64,000 nt of DNA from IOR16 sp963521065 (GTDB taxonomy: Bacteria; Bacillota; Clostridia; Peptostreptococcales; Anaerovoracaceae): contig CAUQTI010000016.1 in assembly GCA_963521065.1 (NCBI GenBank), forward strand, positions 4,770-68,769. Direction: 5' to 3'. The notes under the pieces were generated by a model, which saw only the letters and a program-made list of their open reading frames with translations, was not told where the DNA came from and did not search any database. Of this stretch, positions 44,621-55,022 are shown piece after piece (position 1 is the first letter of the stretch; each line of letters starts with the position of its first letter). The translations under genes were made by a program, and so were the position numbers.

Positions 44621-47600
44621 TTAGTTGGCAATAAATCTCTGCATCATTGCCGCAATTTCTGCACGCGTCGCATGTGCTGACGGTGCTAAAGTATTGTCTC
44701 CTTTTCCGGAAATGATGTGATTTTCCACTGCCCAACGCATCGCATCGACAGACCAAGCAGATAAGGCATCTGCATCAGAAAAGCTGCTCAAATCGCTCTC
44801 CGTTTTCGGTGCTCCCGCGTAACGATAGAGCATAGATACCAGCTGTTCTCTGCTGATTTCACTGTTAGGGTTGCTTCCGTCAGAAATCCCTTGAGAAACC
44901 GCCCACTCAGAGGCTTTAGAATACCAAGTCGCACCTCCGGAAATCTCTTGCCCTTCAAAACGTGCAAGCGCTGTAAAGATCATAGCTCTGCTCGCAGCCG
45001 CATTCGGTTCAAACTTTTCATTTCCTGTTCCGGCAAACAGTTCGCGCGCTGCTACAAAATTAACAGCATCTGCATGCCAGTCTGAGGAAGAAACATCTGT
45101 AAACTTCTTGCTGTTATCTATCAGCTCAATTTCTGCACTTGCGTCGACCGCGAAAGAAATTCCTTCGCTGGAAGGGATGCTCGTTTTTATAATTTCACGG
45201 CTTCCATCTGCGTTGATAAGAATTGCAACCAACCCGGAATCCGGATTTTTAGCGGTTGGGATTGTCACTTGGACTTTCTTTTCCTGTCCCGTAGCTGCGG
45301 AAAGCTGAATTTTAGCCGTCACCGTTCCGCCCGAAGAAATTTCAGTGTCAATCTGCGTGCCATCCAAACGCGTTTCCGTATTGGAAATTGCACCATTTGG
45401 CTTTGTTGTCGTTTTTGTAATTGTACCATTTTTCTCGGTAACAATTTTTTCTGTAGTACCGTCTGCATATTCCTTTTTCTCGGTGATAGCACCCGTTTTT
45501 TCATCTGTGGATTTTGTCGTTTTCGTCTCCTCTGCAGGATTTGGTTTCGGGGTTGAAGAACCGCCCTTTCCACCGCCACCGCTGCCTCCGGTTACTTGAA
45601 CAGCTACATTATTCGCAACTGCATAACGATAGATTTCACTATTTTGAGAGTCGGTTATGATATACAATTCACTGTCACAGCCTAAAAATAAATTTGTACC
45701 AATCTTCTTTACTGTGGAAGGAATCAAAACCTTTTTCAAATGCATGCTGGAACTGAACACCTTATCCCCCAGTGTCGTAACGCTGGACGGAAGCTCGATG
45801 CTGCTCAAATTCAATCCTGAAAGAGCAAATGTTCCAATCGAAGTGACAGAGGCAGGAATTGTCAGCTCTGTTAAGCTTACACACTCTGCAAGTGCTCCGT
45901 ATCCGATTGTTTCAAGGCCCTTTGGAAGATTAATCTTCTTCAAATTCTCACAAAGATGAAATGCATTTGCGTCTAGATTTTTTACGCTCTCTGGGATTGA
46001 TACGCTTTCCAGCTTCAAGCAGAAGAAGAAAGCAGAATCTCCAATGGTAACCGTACCTTCCTGCACCTCTGCAGAAGTTCTGCCTCTAGGGCAAAATAGA
46101 AGCGTTTTTCCATCTTTGCTATAAAGTAAATTATCGCTTGACGAAAATACAGCATTTCCTTCCGCTACCGTAATAGTTTCCAGATGATCACAGCCAAGTA
46201 CACTCGCACCCTGCTCAAAAACATCACCGGCATATTTACTGCCTAATTTCGTCAAAGTAGACGGTAAATGAATGGACTTTAAGTCTGTACAGCTCATAAA
46301 TGCTTCTTTTTCAATCGTTGTCACACCTTCTGGTATTACAACCTTCTGCAAGCTGACACAAGCCGTAAACGCACCCTCTTTTATCGTTCTTAGTGAATTT
46401 GGTAAGGAGAGTGTTTCCATTCCTTCACACTCATAAAAGGCATCTTCTCCAATGACTTCCACACCCTCAGGGAGCGTCACATTCAAAAGTCTCCAGCAGG
46501 TCATAAAGGCGTTTTTCGGAATTTCCCGCAATGTGGACGGGAAGGTCACGCTTTCAAGCTTTTCACAATTCATGAATGCGCCTTCGCCCATGCTCATCAG
46601 GCCTTCCGGCAGAGAAACCTCTGATAGATATCCACAATTATTAAATGCTTCTTTCCCAATCTTTTTTAATCCGGTAGAGAACGTGATGCTGCCGAGATTA
46701 ATACAATTTTCAAAGGCACCATCACCAATGGATTGCAGGCTTTCTGGCAAGGTGATTGAGGTAATTCTATGATTCTTGGAAAATGCATAATCTGCAATTC
46801 CCGTCACAGCAACTCCGCCAATCTCGCTTGGAAATACCAAATCCTTATCGATTCCATAGTATCCTGTGATTTCACCATTGCTGTTTATCGTATAATCACT
46901 GTCCTCTTCACTCTTTTCTACGGTCACAATGCAGCTCACAAGCGGCCCGTCTGAGGAAAGAACTTGTATCTCCGCGCTCCCTGCTGAAACAGCCGTAATC
47001 TTCCCGTTATTGTCAACCGTCGCAACCTTACTGTTCAAGGATTTGAACGTCACATCTTTATGCGTCGCATTTTCAGGGAGAACGGTCACCTCTAGCTTAA
47101 ATGTCTCAAATCGTTTTAAGCTGACAGCAGTCTGATTTAATTCTACCTTTGTTACCGGCACAAACGTAGTCAATGAAGCAAATTTCAGCTTGCAGCTGTC
47201 CTTATACTCCGACTTCGTCGCGGTCACATAATCCGCTGCCGTTGATTTTTCCGGTCCATAAACAGTGAGGTCCTTATAATAAGAAATCCAGTCTTTTTCC
47301 AAAACCGTATCACTGCCTTTTACAGCCACCCAGCTCTGTACACTGTCGAACGCGTACTTTCCAACAGAACGTACACTGGAAGGAAGCGTCACATTGCTTA
47401 ACGGCGATTCAGAAAAAGCACCGTAAGAAATGGTTTCTAATCCTTCTTTGAGCGTAATGCTCTTTAAATTGTTACACCAGAAGAATGCACTGTTTCCGAT
47501 ACTCTTCACACTCGCCGGAATTTCCGCACTGGAAATGCTGCTGTTTGTAAATGCATTTTCCGAAATGCTCTTTAGGGTATCCGGAAGTACGATATGGTCT

Positions 47601-50600
47601 AGTTTACTGCGCATCAACGTGTTTTTCCCAACCGTCTCTGTTCCCGCTTTTACTGCTATTGTTCCGCTTTTTGCGGATGGAACAAAGAGTAATGTCTTTC
47701 CGTCCGCACTGTAAACCGAGCCTTCCCAGGATGTATACACCGGGTTCCCTGCTGCAATATTCACTTCTAACAGGCTGTCAGAGCCGGTTTGTGTCGCATT
47801 TTCGACGGCAGAAAAAACAGCTGGAACAGAGCTTCCCAATTTCGTCAAGGTAGACGGAAGGGTAATCCGCTCAAAGGTCTTGCTGATTCGGAATGCTTCA
47901 TCTCCCACTTCTTCCACGCCTTCTGGAATATTCAGCTCAGTCAGTCGGAAGCAGTTGTAAAATGCTTTTGCACCAATTGTCTTTAAGCTGGAAGGAGTCG
48001 CAAAGGTAACCTTACGAAGTCCTGTGCAAACATTAAATGCACGTTCCCCAATGGTAACCACAGAGGATGGAATTGTAATTTCTCCAAGCAGGCTCGCCCC
48101 GTCAAAGGCACTCGCACCAATTTCTGTAACCGTCTCCGGAAGCGTAATTGCCGCTAATTTTGTGCAATAAGCAAACGTAGATTCTCCGATTGTTTTCAAC
48201 TGGCTTCCGTCAGAGAATACTACCTCTGTCACGCCGGAGCCGTGGAATGCGTTTTTCCCAATCTTTATTACACTGGATGGAATCACGATTTTCTTCAATC
48301 CAATCTTTGATTCTTCCTCTTCTGCGAAGACACCTTCGCCGATTTCTTTTACCGTATTCGGTATTACGATTTCCGAAGCGGTGCCTTCGTAGCGCACAAG
48401 CACTCCGTTTTCAATGACAAAATCGTTTTCTGAAGCGCCTTCAATACGCAGAAGATGTCCATTTTTTACTGCATAGAGCGCAGCAGAATCGCCGTACTGA
48501 TCTGTCACGATGGTCAGTTTGTCTCCATAATTTTTAAATGCCTGTTCTCCAATTGAAGTCACATTGCTGGAAATAAAAATTTCTTTTAATGCGCTCCCGT
48601 CAGGAGCTGCAATAAATGCTTCTTTTCCAATCTTTTTCAGGCTGGACGGAAGGCTGATTCGTTCTAAACTGTCCCAACGCCCGAAAGCCTGTGCGCCAAT
48701 TTCTGTAACCCCTTCTGGAATTACAATTTCTTTTACTTTTTTTGCCCATGCAAAAGCAGAATCTCCGATGTATTCTAAAGTGGAAGGCAAAGTGATTTTT
48801 TCAAGGGTATCCTCATAGCCCCAGAATGCAAAATTCTCAATTCTTTTTACTCCTTCCGGAACTTTAATTTCCTTTGCAGCGCACTCTGCAAAGCCATACG
48901 CATCAATGCGCTGAACGGAAGCCGGTATTTCAAATTCTTCCCACTTTTCGCACCCAAAGAATGCAGATTCCTCCACAATCAACAACCCTTCAGGCAGCGT
49001 ACAATCCGTAAGCGCTTCGCAATAGTGAAACGCTTGGCTCCCCACTTCTTTTAAGGTAGAGGGCATTTTTACAGATACAAGATCAAAGCACATGAAGAAT
49101 GCATAATCATTGATTCTCGTTACGCCTTCTCGAATAACCGCCTCTGTGCGGCCTCTTGGACAAAACATCACTTTTGTTGCTGCCTTATCATAGAGTAAAC
49201 CGTCATAAGCGGAAAATTTCACATTCCCAGCTGCCACAGTAATGGTTTTCATTGCAGTATTTGCCGGATTCGTCCCCGGTACTTCAAATACTTCTCCGAT
49301 GTACTCTTCTCCCATTTTTTCCAAAGAAGCCGGCAGATGGAGCGTCGTCAGCGGGCAGCCCAAAAACGCATACTTACCGATGGATATGAGTCCTTCGGGA
49401 AGTGTAATTTCTGTAAGCTTTGTACAGGAACGGAACGCCGCTTCTCCAATGCTCTTTAGCGTAGACGGAAGCGTAATCTCTTGGAGCATTGCGCAGCTTG
49501 TAAATACATTTGCGGAAAGTGTTTCAATTCCTTCCGGAATTTCAACAGATTGGAGCTTTTCACACCCGTTAAAGGCTGCCTCTCCAATGGTTTTGATCCC
49601 TTCTCCAAGTGTCAGCGCAGTCAATCCTGTGCATTGACGGAAGGCTTCTTTTCCGATTGTCTTTACATGGCCTCCAATTACCAGCGTTTTTATTCCGCTT
49701 TTTCCGGAAAATGCACCAGCTGCAATTCCGTGAACTTCTTTTCCGTTCACCGTCTCCGGAATCACCAAATTCGTGATATCAAGGCCGATAAAGCCTGTGA
49801 TAAAACCGTTTTCATCAATGGTAAAATCGCTTTCGCCGTCTTCTTTTGCAACGGTGATACTGCAAGCAGCAGTGTGTCCGCTTACCATTGCTGTGATTTC
49901 AGCAGTTCCAGGCTGCACAGCAGTCACGAGTCCATTTTGGTCTACCGAAGCAACTGCAGGATTGCTAGAGCTCCACCCTGTAATCGTAGCCTGACTTTGC
50001 TCTGGATCAATTGTCACACTGAGCTTCAATGTCTCTGTGCGTTTCAAAGTCGCAGCATTTTGGCTGATTGTAATTGTAGTTACATCAGTAAAGCTTCCAA
50101 GCTCATAGAATGCCAGCTTACAGGAAGCTCCTTTCGCTGCTTTTTTATCAATTATGTATTGTTCTGCACTTGATCCATTCGGCGCATATACAGAAATTGT
50201 ATAATAATAAGGAATGAATTCATCGGCAAATTCTGTCGTGCTTCCTTTGATCTGAATCCAGTATTTGCTTCCGTATTCAAAATCAAACGCATTCTTGCCG
50301 ATCTCCTTTACACTTTCCGGAATGATAACGCCTGCAACACGGCTTTGTGAAAAGGCATTGTCTTCAATACGCTCTAAGCCTTCTTCTAATTTTACACTGC
50401 GCATCTGTGAATTAAAGAATGCAAGCTTGCCGATACTTTTCACAGATCCCGGCACAGTAATCTCCATTAGCTTTGTCTCATAAAAAGCAGAGTCATTTAT
50501 TTTAGAAAGTGAATTTGGCAGAATCACCTTTTGAAGGCTGCCCTTTGCCATTGCATAGGAAGCAATCTGCTCTGTACCGTCTGCAACGGTCAAGGTTCCG

Positions 50601-52978
50601 GTTTTTGCATGAGGGACAAACAATAGTGTTTTTCCGTCTGCGGAATACACAACGCCATCCTTTGAAGAATACACCGAATTTCCTTCTGCCACGTTGATCT
50701 GCGTCAAGGTATCGTGTCCTTTTGAAACTGCATAAATGAAGGCACTGTCAAAACGTCCGTTCACCTCTCCAAATTCCTGCAAGGTGCTTGGAAGCGTTAC
50801 ACTCTTTAAGCTGTAAGTTCCTACAAAAGCCTGTGTTCCAACCTTTGTTACTCCCTCAGGAATTGCAATCTCTTCCAGCTTTGTTGCCAGTTGAAATGCA
50901 GATGCACCGATTTCTTTTAGATTTTTCTGGGATGAAAAATGAATTTCCTTCAACGTGCTCGTATAATAAAAGGCCTTGTCCGCAATTTTTGTTGCAGAAG
51001 CCGGAAGCGTTACAGCAGAAACCTTTGAATCTTTTCCCAGGATGGCATCCGTCCCGTTCCCAATGACCAAAACGCCTTCTGGAATCACGATGCTTTCTTC
51101 GCTTCCTGTGTAAGAAATCAGGACTCCACTTTCAATTACAAAGTCAGAAGCCGCAGTAACGGTGACTTCACAAGTGTCTGAAATATTGTTTGAGGAAGTC
51201 GCTTTCACTGTCGCTTTTCCCGGTGCAACCGCCTGTACTGTTCCCGCCTGGTCTACTGTAATAATCCCTTCGGTCAGTACGCTCCAAGTCAGAGAACGAT
51301 CAGCTGCTTCCGCTGGCAAAACCTCAGCGGAAAGGATGACCTTGTCTCCTACGGAAATCGTCACCTCTTTTTTATTCATCGCAACGCTCTCTACTGCGAT
51401 TTCCGGCGCTTCCTGCAACACTTCAAACTTCAGCTTACACCTATCTCCTTTTTCTGCGGCAACCTGTGAAACGTATGCCTGTGCAGTGGAATTCTCTAAG
51501 CCGTAGACTGTAATGACTTCATAATAAGATACAAAGTCTTTCCCTAAAACAGTTTCTGGATTTAAGATGCGAATTTCACCCGAAAAACAGTCAAATGCGG
51601 TACCGCCAACCTCAATCAGCGATTTAGGAAGAATGAGATTATTAAAATAGCACTCTCCAAACGCATTTTTTCCAATGCGCTCAACACCTTCTGCAAGTAC
51701 TACTGTTTTTACTTTTGAATTATAAAATGCGCTTTCTCCGATGTTTTTTACAGATCCGGGAATCGAAATTCCTGTTAATTTTGCACCGCTAAACGCATTC
51801 GCTGCTATTTCCTCTACGGAATCGGGAATTACAACCTGACTCAACGCCGCGGATTTAAATGCATAGGAAGCAATTGTTTTCGTTCCCTCTGCAATTTCAT
51901 AGCTTCCTGTTTTTGCGGAAGGACAGTAAAGCAGAGCCTTTCCTTCCTTATCATACACCGCCTCATTTTTTATGCTGTAATTTGCATTCCCCTCTGCAAT
52001 TGCAATGGCAACCGGAGAGAGAGGGGCAGTGCCAGAGGTCGCAGAAAAAGCATTGTATACGGAAGTCTTCCCCAGTATTTCTAAGCTTTCCGGTAAGGAA
52101 ACTGACCGCAGTGCGCTTCCATAAAGTGCCGAATCCCCAATCTCAGTTACGCCCTCTGGAATTTCTAAGGAAGCGGCTTTTGTATTCATAAAAGCGGATT
52201 TTCCTATTTTCTTCAGATTTCCTTTCGTGGAAAATTGAATGTCCGCAAGCTCGGTACAGGCATAAAATGCGCTGTCTGCAATTTCCGTAACAGAATCTGC
52301 AATTGTAACAGAGGTAACTTTTGAAGAGGAAGGAAAAATAGCTTTCATTCCGCCACTTCCGATTACCGTTACTCCTTCCGGAATAACGACCTCAGTTTCC
52401 GTTCCTGTGTACTCAATCAAAACGCCGCTCTCTATCTTGAAGTCCTCAGATACCTCCATTACGTCCGGCAATGCAGGCGTTAGTACTTCTTCAAATGCTG
52501 CTTCCTTTAGTAAAGAAGTAGCTTGATCTATGTTATTATCAATCTGTGATTGATTTTCTTCCTGTTGTTGATCTATTTTTTTCAGTCCATCCGACGTATC
52601 GCTGCTTTCCCCGTCATTTGCCTCTTCTTTCGATGGGGAAACGATCTCTGCCCCTGAGTCTCCCAGTCCGGCAGTATTCTCTGTCTCTTCTTCAGTATCG
52701 GATTTTCCATTTGTATCTAAGCCGCTGTCCGCAGCCGCCTCATTTTCTACCGCTTCCTCATCCTTCGCTTCGGAAGGCGTGTCTGCGTCGGTATTTTGAT
52801 TCACACCCGATTCATCATTTGTATTTATCCCATTTTCTTTATCATAAACCTGAACATTTACAGCTTCTGTATCCGCGGAAAGTTCGTTACTCAGAGCCAT
52901 GACAGGCATGGCGCTGTTTACTACCATTGCAAAAGTCAGAAATACGGTTCCTGTATTCCTTAAAAATCTTTGCACCAA
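44621..52978 (-). CDS. Giant LRR (BspA-like), Big2 and SLH surface protein
   Basis: 2785 residues, starting at TTG or the adjacent GTG (VQRFLRNTGTVFLTFAMVVN). A signal peptide ends near residue 30 (MPVMALS). An acidic linker (about 31-165) precedes LRR_5 arrays with repeats such as IPEGVTEIGDSAL and LPSTLKEVGSQAF. Three Big2 domains lie at about 522-605, 964-1045 and 1939-2022. A Thr-rich linker (about 2475-2620) leads to three SLH domains (2626-2785) that bind secondary cell-wall polymer. The protein is expected outside the cell as an adhesin or S-layer component. Five related blocks of about 440-530 residues can be seen, each carrying a DGKTLLFCPRGRT-like segment. Two palindromes upstream suggest tight regulation. 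Confidence 0.93.
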   Translation of the reverse strand: MVQRFLRNTGTVFLTFAMVVNSAMPVMALSNELSADTEAVNVQVYDKENGINTNDESGVNQNTDADTPSEAKDEEAVENEAAADSGLDTNGKSDTEEETENTAGLGDSGAEIVSPSKEEANDGESSDTSDGLKKIDQQQEENQSQIDNNIDQATSLLKEAAFEEVLTPALPDVMEVSEDFKIESGVLIEYTGTETEVVIPEGVTVIGSGGMKAIFPSSSKVTSVTIADSVTEIADSAFYACTELADIQFSTKGNLKKIGKSAFMNTKAASLEIPEGVTEIGDSALYGSALRSVSLPESLEILGKTSVYNAFSATSGTAPLSPVAIAIAEGNANYSIKNEAVYDKEGKALLYCPSAKTGSYEIAEGTKTIASYAFKSAALSQVVIPDSVEEIAANAFSGAKLTGISIPGSVKNIGESAFYNSKVKTVVLAEGVERIGKNAFGECYFNNLILPKSLIEVGGTAFDCFSGEIRILNPETVLGKDFVSYYEVITVYGLENSTAQAYVSQVAAEKGDRCKLKFEVLQEAPEIAVESVAMNKKEVTISVGDKVILSAEVLPAEAADRSLTWSVLTEGIITVDQAGTVQAVAPGKATVKATSSNNISDTCEVTVTAASDFVIESGVLISYTGSEESIVIPEGVLVIGNGTDAILGKDSKVSAVTLPASATKIADKAFYYTSTLKEIHFSSQKNLKEIGASAFQLATKLEEIAIPEGVTKVGTQAFVGTYSLKSVTLPSTLQEFGEVNGRFDSAFIYAVSKGHDTLTQINVAEGNSVYSSKDGVVYSADGKTLLFVPHAKTGTLTVADGTEQIASYAMAKGSLQKVILPNSLSKINDSAFYETKLMEITVPGSVKSIGKLAFFNSQMRSVKLEEGLERIEDNAFSQSRVAGVIIPESVKEIGKNAFDFEYGSKYWIQIKGSTTEFADEFIPYYYTISVYAPNGSSAEQYIIDKKAAKGASCKLAFYELGSFTDVTTITISQNAATLKRTETLKLSVTIDPEQSQATITGWSSSNPAVASVDQNGLVTAVQPGTAEITAMVSGHTAACSITVAKEDGESDFTIDENGFITGFIGLDITNLVIPETVNGKEVHGIAAGAFSGKSGIKTLVIGGHVKTIGKEAFRQCTGLTALTLGEGIKTIGEAAFNGCEKLQSVEIPEGIETLSANVFTSCAMLQEITLPSTLKSIGEAAFRSCTKLTEITLPEGLISIGKYAFLGCPLTTLHLPASLEKMGEEYIGEVFEVPGTNPANTAMKTITVAAGNVKFSAYDGLLYDKAATKVMFCPRGRTEAVIREGVTRINDYAFFMCFDLVSVKMPSTLKEVGSQAFHYCEALTDCTLPEGLLIVEESAFFGCEKWEEFEIPASVQRIDAYGFAECAAKEIKVPEGVKRIENFAFWGYEDTLEKITLPSTLEYIGDSAFAWAKKVKEIVIPEGVTEIGAQAFGRWDSLERISLPSSLKKIGKEAFIAAPDGSALKEIFISSNVTSIGEQAFKNYGDKLTIVTDQYGDSAALYAVKNGHLLRIEGASENDFVIENGVLVRYEGTASEIVIPNTVKEIGEGVFAEEEESKIGLKKIVIPSSVIKIGKNAFHGSGVTEVVFSDGSQLKTIGESTFAYCTKLAAITLPETVTEIGASAFDGASLLGEITIPSSVVTIGERAFNVCTGLRKVTFATPSSLKTIGAKAFYNCFRLTELNIPEGVEEVGDEAFRISKTFERITLPSTLTKLGSSVPAVFSAVENATQTGSDSLLEVNIAAGNPVYTSWEGSVYSADGKTLLFVPSAKSGTIAVKAGTETVGKNTLMRSKLDHIVLPDTLKSISENAFTNSSISSAEIPASVKSIGNSAFFWCNNLKSITLKEGLETISYGAFSESPLSNVTLPSSVRSVGKYAFDSVQSWVAVKGSDTVLEKDWISYYKDLTVYGPEKSTAADYVTATKSEYKDSCKLKFASLTTFVPVTKVELNQTAVSLKRFETFKLEVTVLPENATHKDVTFKSLNSKVATVDNNGKITAVSAGSAEIQVLSSDGPLVSCIVTVEKSEEDSDYTINSNGEITGYYGIDKDLVFPSEIGGVAVTGIADYAFSKNHRITSITLPESLQSIGDGAFENCINLGSITFSTGLKKIGKEAFNNCGYLSEVSLPEGLMSMGEGAFMNCEKLESVTFPSTLREIPKNAFMTCWRLLNVTLPEGVEVIGEDAFYECEGMETLSLPNSLRTIKEGAFTACVSLQKVVIPEGVTTIEKEAFMSCTDLKSIHLPSTLTKLGSKYAGDVFEQGASVLGCDHLETITVAEGNAVFSSSDNLLYSKDGKTLLFCPRGRTSAEVQEGTVTIGDSAFFFCLKLESVSIPESVKNLDANAFHLCENLKKINLPKGLETIGYGALAECVSLTELTIPASVTSIGTFALSGLNLSSIELPSSVTTLGDKVFSSSMHLKKVLIPSTVKKIGTNLFLGCDSELYIITDSQNSEIYRYAVANNVAVQVTGGSGGGGKGGSSTPKPNPAEETKTTKSTDEKTGAITEKKEYADGTTEKIVTEKNGTITKTTTKPNGAISNTETRLDGTQIDTEISSGGTVTAKIQLSAATGQEKKVQVTIPTAKNPDSGLVAILINADGSREIIKTSIPSSEGISFAVDASAEIELIDNSKKFTDVSSSDWHADAVNFVAARELFAGTGNEKFEPNAAASRAMIFTALARFEGQEISGGATWYSKASEWAVSQGISDGSNPNSEISREQLVSMLYRYAGAPKTESDLSSFSDADALSAWSVDAMRWAVENHIISGKGDNTLAPSAHATRAEIAAMMQRFIAN

Positions 52979-53121
52979 TTATCACTCTCGCTTTCTTTTA
53001 TCCTTATTATTAAATTATGCTATAACTATTTGTTGATTGCTGTTGTTGCAGATATGCATTTTCTAAATGCAATTACACCGATGGGATTTTATGTTTTCAA
53101 GCCAAGCACCTCCCCCTTATT

Positions 53122-53200
53122 GTTAGCAATCGCTAACCTTACACGAAAAAAAGAAAACCCTATTCTAATAAAAAAATCCAAAAAGTTAGCACATGCTAAC
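53122..53200. promoter_or_regulatory. Paired operators GTTAGC-N4-GCTAAC
   Basis: GTTAGCAATCGCTAAC at 53122-53137 and GTTAGCACATGCTAAC at 53185-53200, starts 63 bases apart, lying 144 and 207 bases upstream of the LRR protein start. GGGGGAGG follows close to the first. The sequence recalls DtxR/MntR-type metal-repressor sites, but no regulator can be named. The rest of 52979-53269 holds an A/T-rich leader. Confidence 0.7.
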
Positions 53201-53269
53201 CAAAACCTATTCTAGCATCCAAATTTTTCTTTGTCAATGCGGGATTGACCTAATTTTCAAATAAATTAA

Positions 53270-53315
53270 ATGCGGCGGTCAAAGGAATATTGCTGTATTT
53301 CCTCTGCCGCCGCAT
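53270..53315 (-). terminator. Terminator of the AGCS symporter gene
   Basis: ATGCGGCGG pairs with CCGCCGCAT; inside, AGAGGAAATA pairs with TATTCCTTT. The T tract on the minus strand is weak (TTAATTT). Confidence 0.6.
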
Positions 53316-53343
53316 TTATTATATTGATGTATTTTAGAATTTA

Positions 53344-54741
53344 TTATAATTCCTTCATATATTTTTTTGTTTCGCTAACGATGACTCCGCTGAGTGCGAG
53401 AAGTGCAACCAGGTTCGGGAATGCCATCAAGCCGTTAAAGATGTCCGCAATATTCCAAACCGCTTCGATGGTCATAAATGGTCCGATAAAAATTGCCAGT
53501 ATATACAGCCATCTGTATGAGAGCACCATTTTCTGATTTCCGTTTGTCAGGTATTCCAAACAACGTTCGCCATAGTAATTCCACCCTAAAATCGTTGTAA
53601 ATGCAAAGAAAACAAGGCATGCCATCAACAGAAAAGAGGCAACCTGCGGATTAAACGGAAGCCCTGCCTGAAACGCACTCGTCGTAACGGCCACGCCTTT
53701 TAGCCCGATATTCCACGCACCGGTTACCACAATGCAAAGCCCTGTCATCGTACAAATGATAATGGTATCAATAAAGGTTCCCGTCATAGATACCAGACCC
53801 TGACGCACCGGATTTTTCGTTTGCGCTGCAGCAGCTGCAATCGGTGCACTTCCGAGTCCGGATTCGTTGGAGAAAATTCCTCTCGCAATCCCCTTCTGCA
53901 TCGCTACGATCATCGCTCCCATCGCTCCACCGGTCATTGCCTTCAGTCCAAACGCACCGGAGATAATCTCTGAAAACGCAGCTGGAATCTGCTTATAATG
54001 AGAAACTAATATTAAAAGACATACCGCTACATAAATGACTGCCATAAAAGGAACTACTACCTGTGAAACGCTCGCAATCCGCTTAATGCCTCCAATTACT
54101 ACCAATCCAACACAAATTGTCAAAATAACGCCTGCAATCAGCACTGTCCATGAATATTCCCGGCCAAACAAGGCCATCGTCCATCCGTTATTCGGGTCAA
54201 AGAAGTTATTAACCGCTGACGAAATTCCATTTACCTGTGTAAACGTACCAATTCCAAGCAAGCCTACACCAGCGCCAAAAAAGGCAAATATCTTTGCAAG
54301 CCATCTCCATTGGAGTCCCATTCCATTTTCAATATAATAAAAAGGTCCTCCTAAAACATGTCCGTCTGCATCAATTTTACGGTATTTGATGGCGAGCAGC
54401 CCTTCCGAATATTTGGTTGCCATTCCAAAAAAAGCAGCAATCCACATCCAGAAAAGAGCACCCGGTCCGCCCTCCACCAAAGCGGTGGCGACACCTACGA
54501 TATTTCCGGTTCCAATCGTAGCCGACAGCGCCGTACATAGAGCTCCAAAACTGGTTACCTCACCGGCCCCGCCTTCCTCATTTTTCACCATAAATTTGAG
54601 TGCCTTCGGCAAATGGACAATCTGTAGAAGGCCCAACCGAATTGTTAAATAGATTCCGACCGCTAAAATCAATACAATCAGCGGTACTCCCCATACCAGG
54701 CCATCAAACCACTCGATGGTATCATTCATTTTTTCAAACAC
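53344..54741 (-). CDS. Sodium:alanine/glycine symporter (AGCS family)
   Basis: 465 residues with about eleven membrane segments. The family signature regions GALCTALSATIGTGNIVGVATAL, GPGALFWMWIAAFFGMATKYSE and NESGLGSAPIAAAAA are present. It imports alanine or glycine with sodium. A glycine riboswitch immediately upstream indicates that glycine is the substrate or signal. Monocistronic. Confidence 0.95.
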   Translation of the reverse strand: MFEKMNDTIEWFDGLVWGVPLIVLILAVGIYLTIRLGLLQIVHLPKALKFMVKNEEGGAGEVTSFGALCTALSATIGTGNIVGVATALVEGGPGALFWMWIAAFFGMATKYSEGLLAIKYRKIDADGHVLGGPFYYIENGMGLQWRWLAKIFAFFGAGVGLLGIGTFTQVNGISSAVNNFFDPNNGWTMALFGREYSWTVLIAGVILTICVGLVVIGGIKRIASVSQVVVPFMAVIYVAVCLLILVSHYKQIPAAFSEIISGAFGLKAMTGGAMGAMIVAMQKGIARGIFSNESGLGSAPIAAAAAQTKNPVRQGLVSMTGTFIDTIIICTMTGLCIVVTGAWNIGLKGVAVTTSAFQAGLPFNPQVASFLLMACLVFFAFTTILGWNYYGERCLEYLTNGNQKMVLSYRWLYILAIFIGPFMTIEAVWNIADIFNGLMAFPNLVALLALSGVIVSETKKYMKEL

Positions 54742-54793
54742 GTTATCATTCCTCTCTTATGAAATACTTTTTGCATTGAAGTAATGCAAACAA

Positions 54794-54824
54794 CAAAAAA
54801 AGTCGAAACAAAATTGTTCGACTT
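54794..54824 (-). terminator. Riboswitch expression-platform terminator
   Basis: Minus strand: AGTCGAA pairs with TTCGACT followed by seven T residues, between the glycine aptamer and the symporter start. Confidence 0.85.
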
Positions 54825-54867
54825 CTAGAGAAAAGACAATAGATAGAATAGTTTTATTGACTAATTC

Positions 54868-54958
54868 ACTCTGTCCTTTTGCCTGAGAGATAAGCAGACG
54901 TGGTTTTTAATCTGCCGTACACCTTCGGCGCCCTTACGAGACTCTCCAGAGAATCTAG
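54868..54958 (-). ncRNA. Glycine riboswitch (gcvT type, single aptamer)
   Basis: Minus strand shows TCTGGAGAGTCTCGTAAGGG, CGCCGAAGG and, after a variable stem, TCTCTCAGGCAAAAGGACAG, the conserved core of the glycine aptamer. Only one aptamer is present. A terminator follows about 45 bases later, so glycine binding would switch termination of the symporter transcript. Coordinates of the aptamer ends are approximate. Confidence 0.92.
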
Positions 54959-55022
54959 ATGCCAGTCAAAAAATTCTAGCATCAATGTACAATAAAATAT
55001 CATATTTTTTATTATTTTTCAA

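Noticed and set aside
45345..52902. Many open frames on the opposite strand of the LRR surface protein gene
   Set aside because: They follow the repeat period of the real gene, lack ribosome sites and show low-complexity, antisense-type composition.
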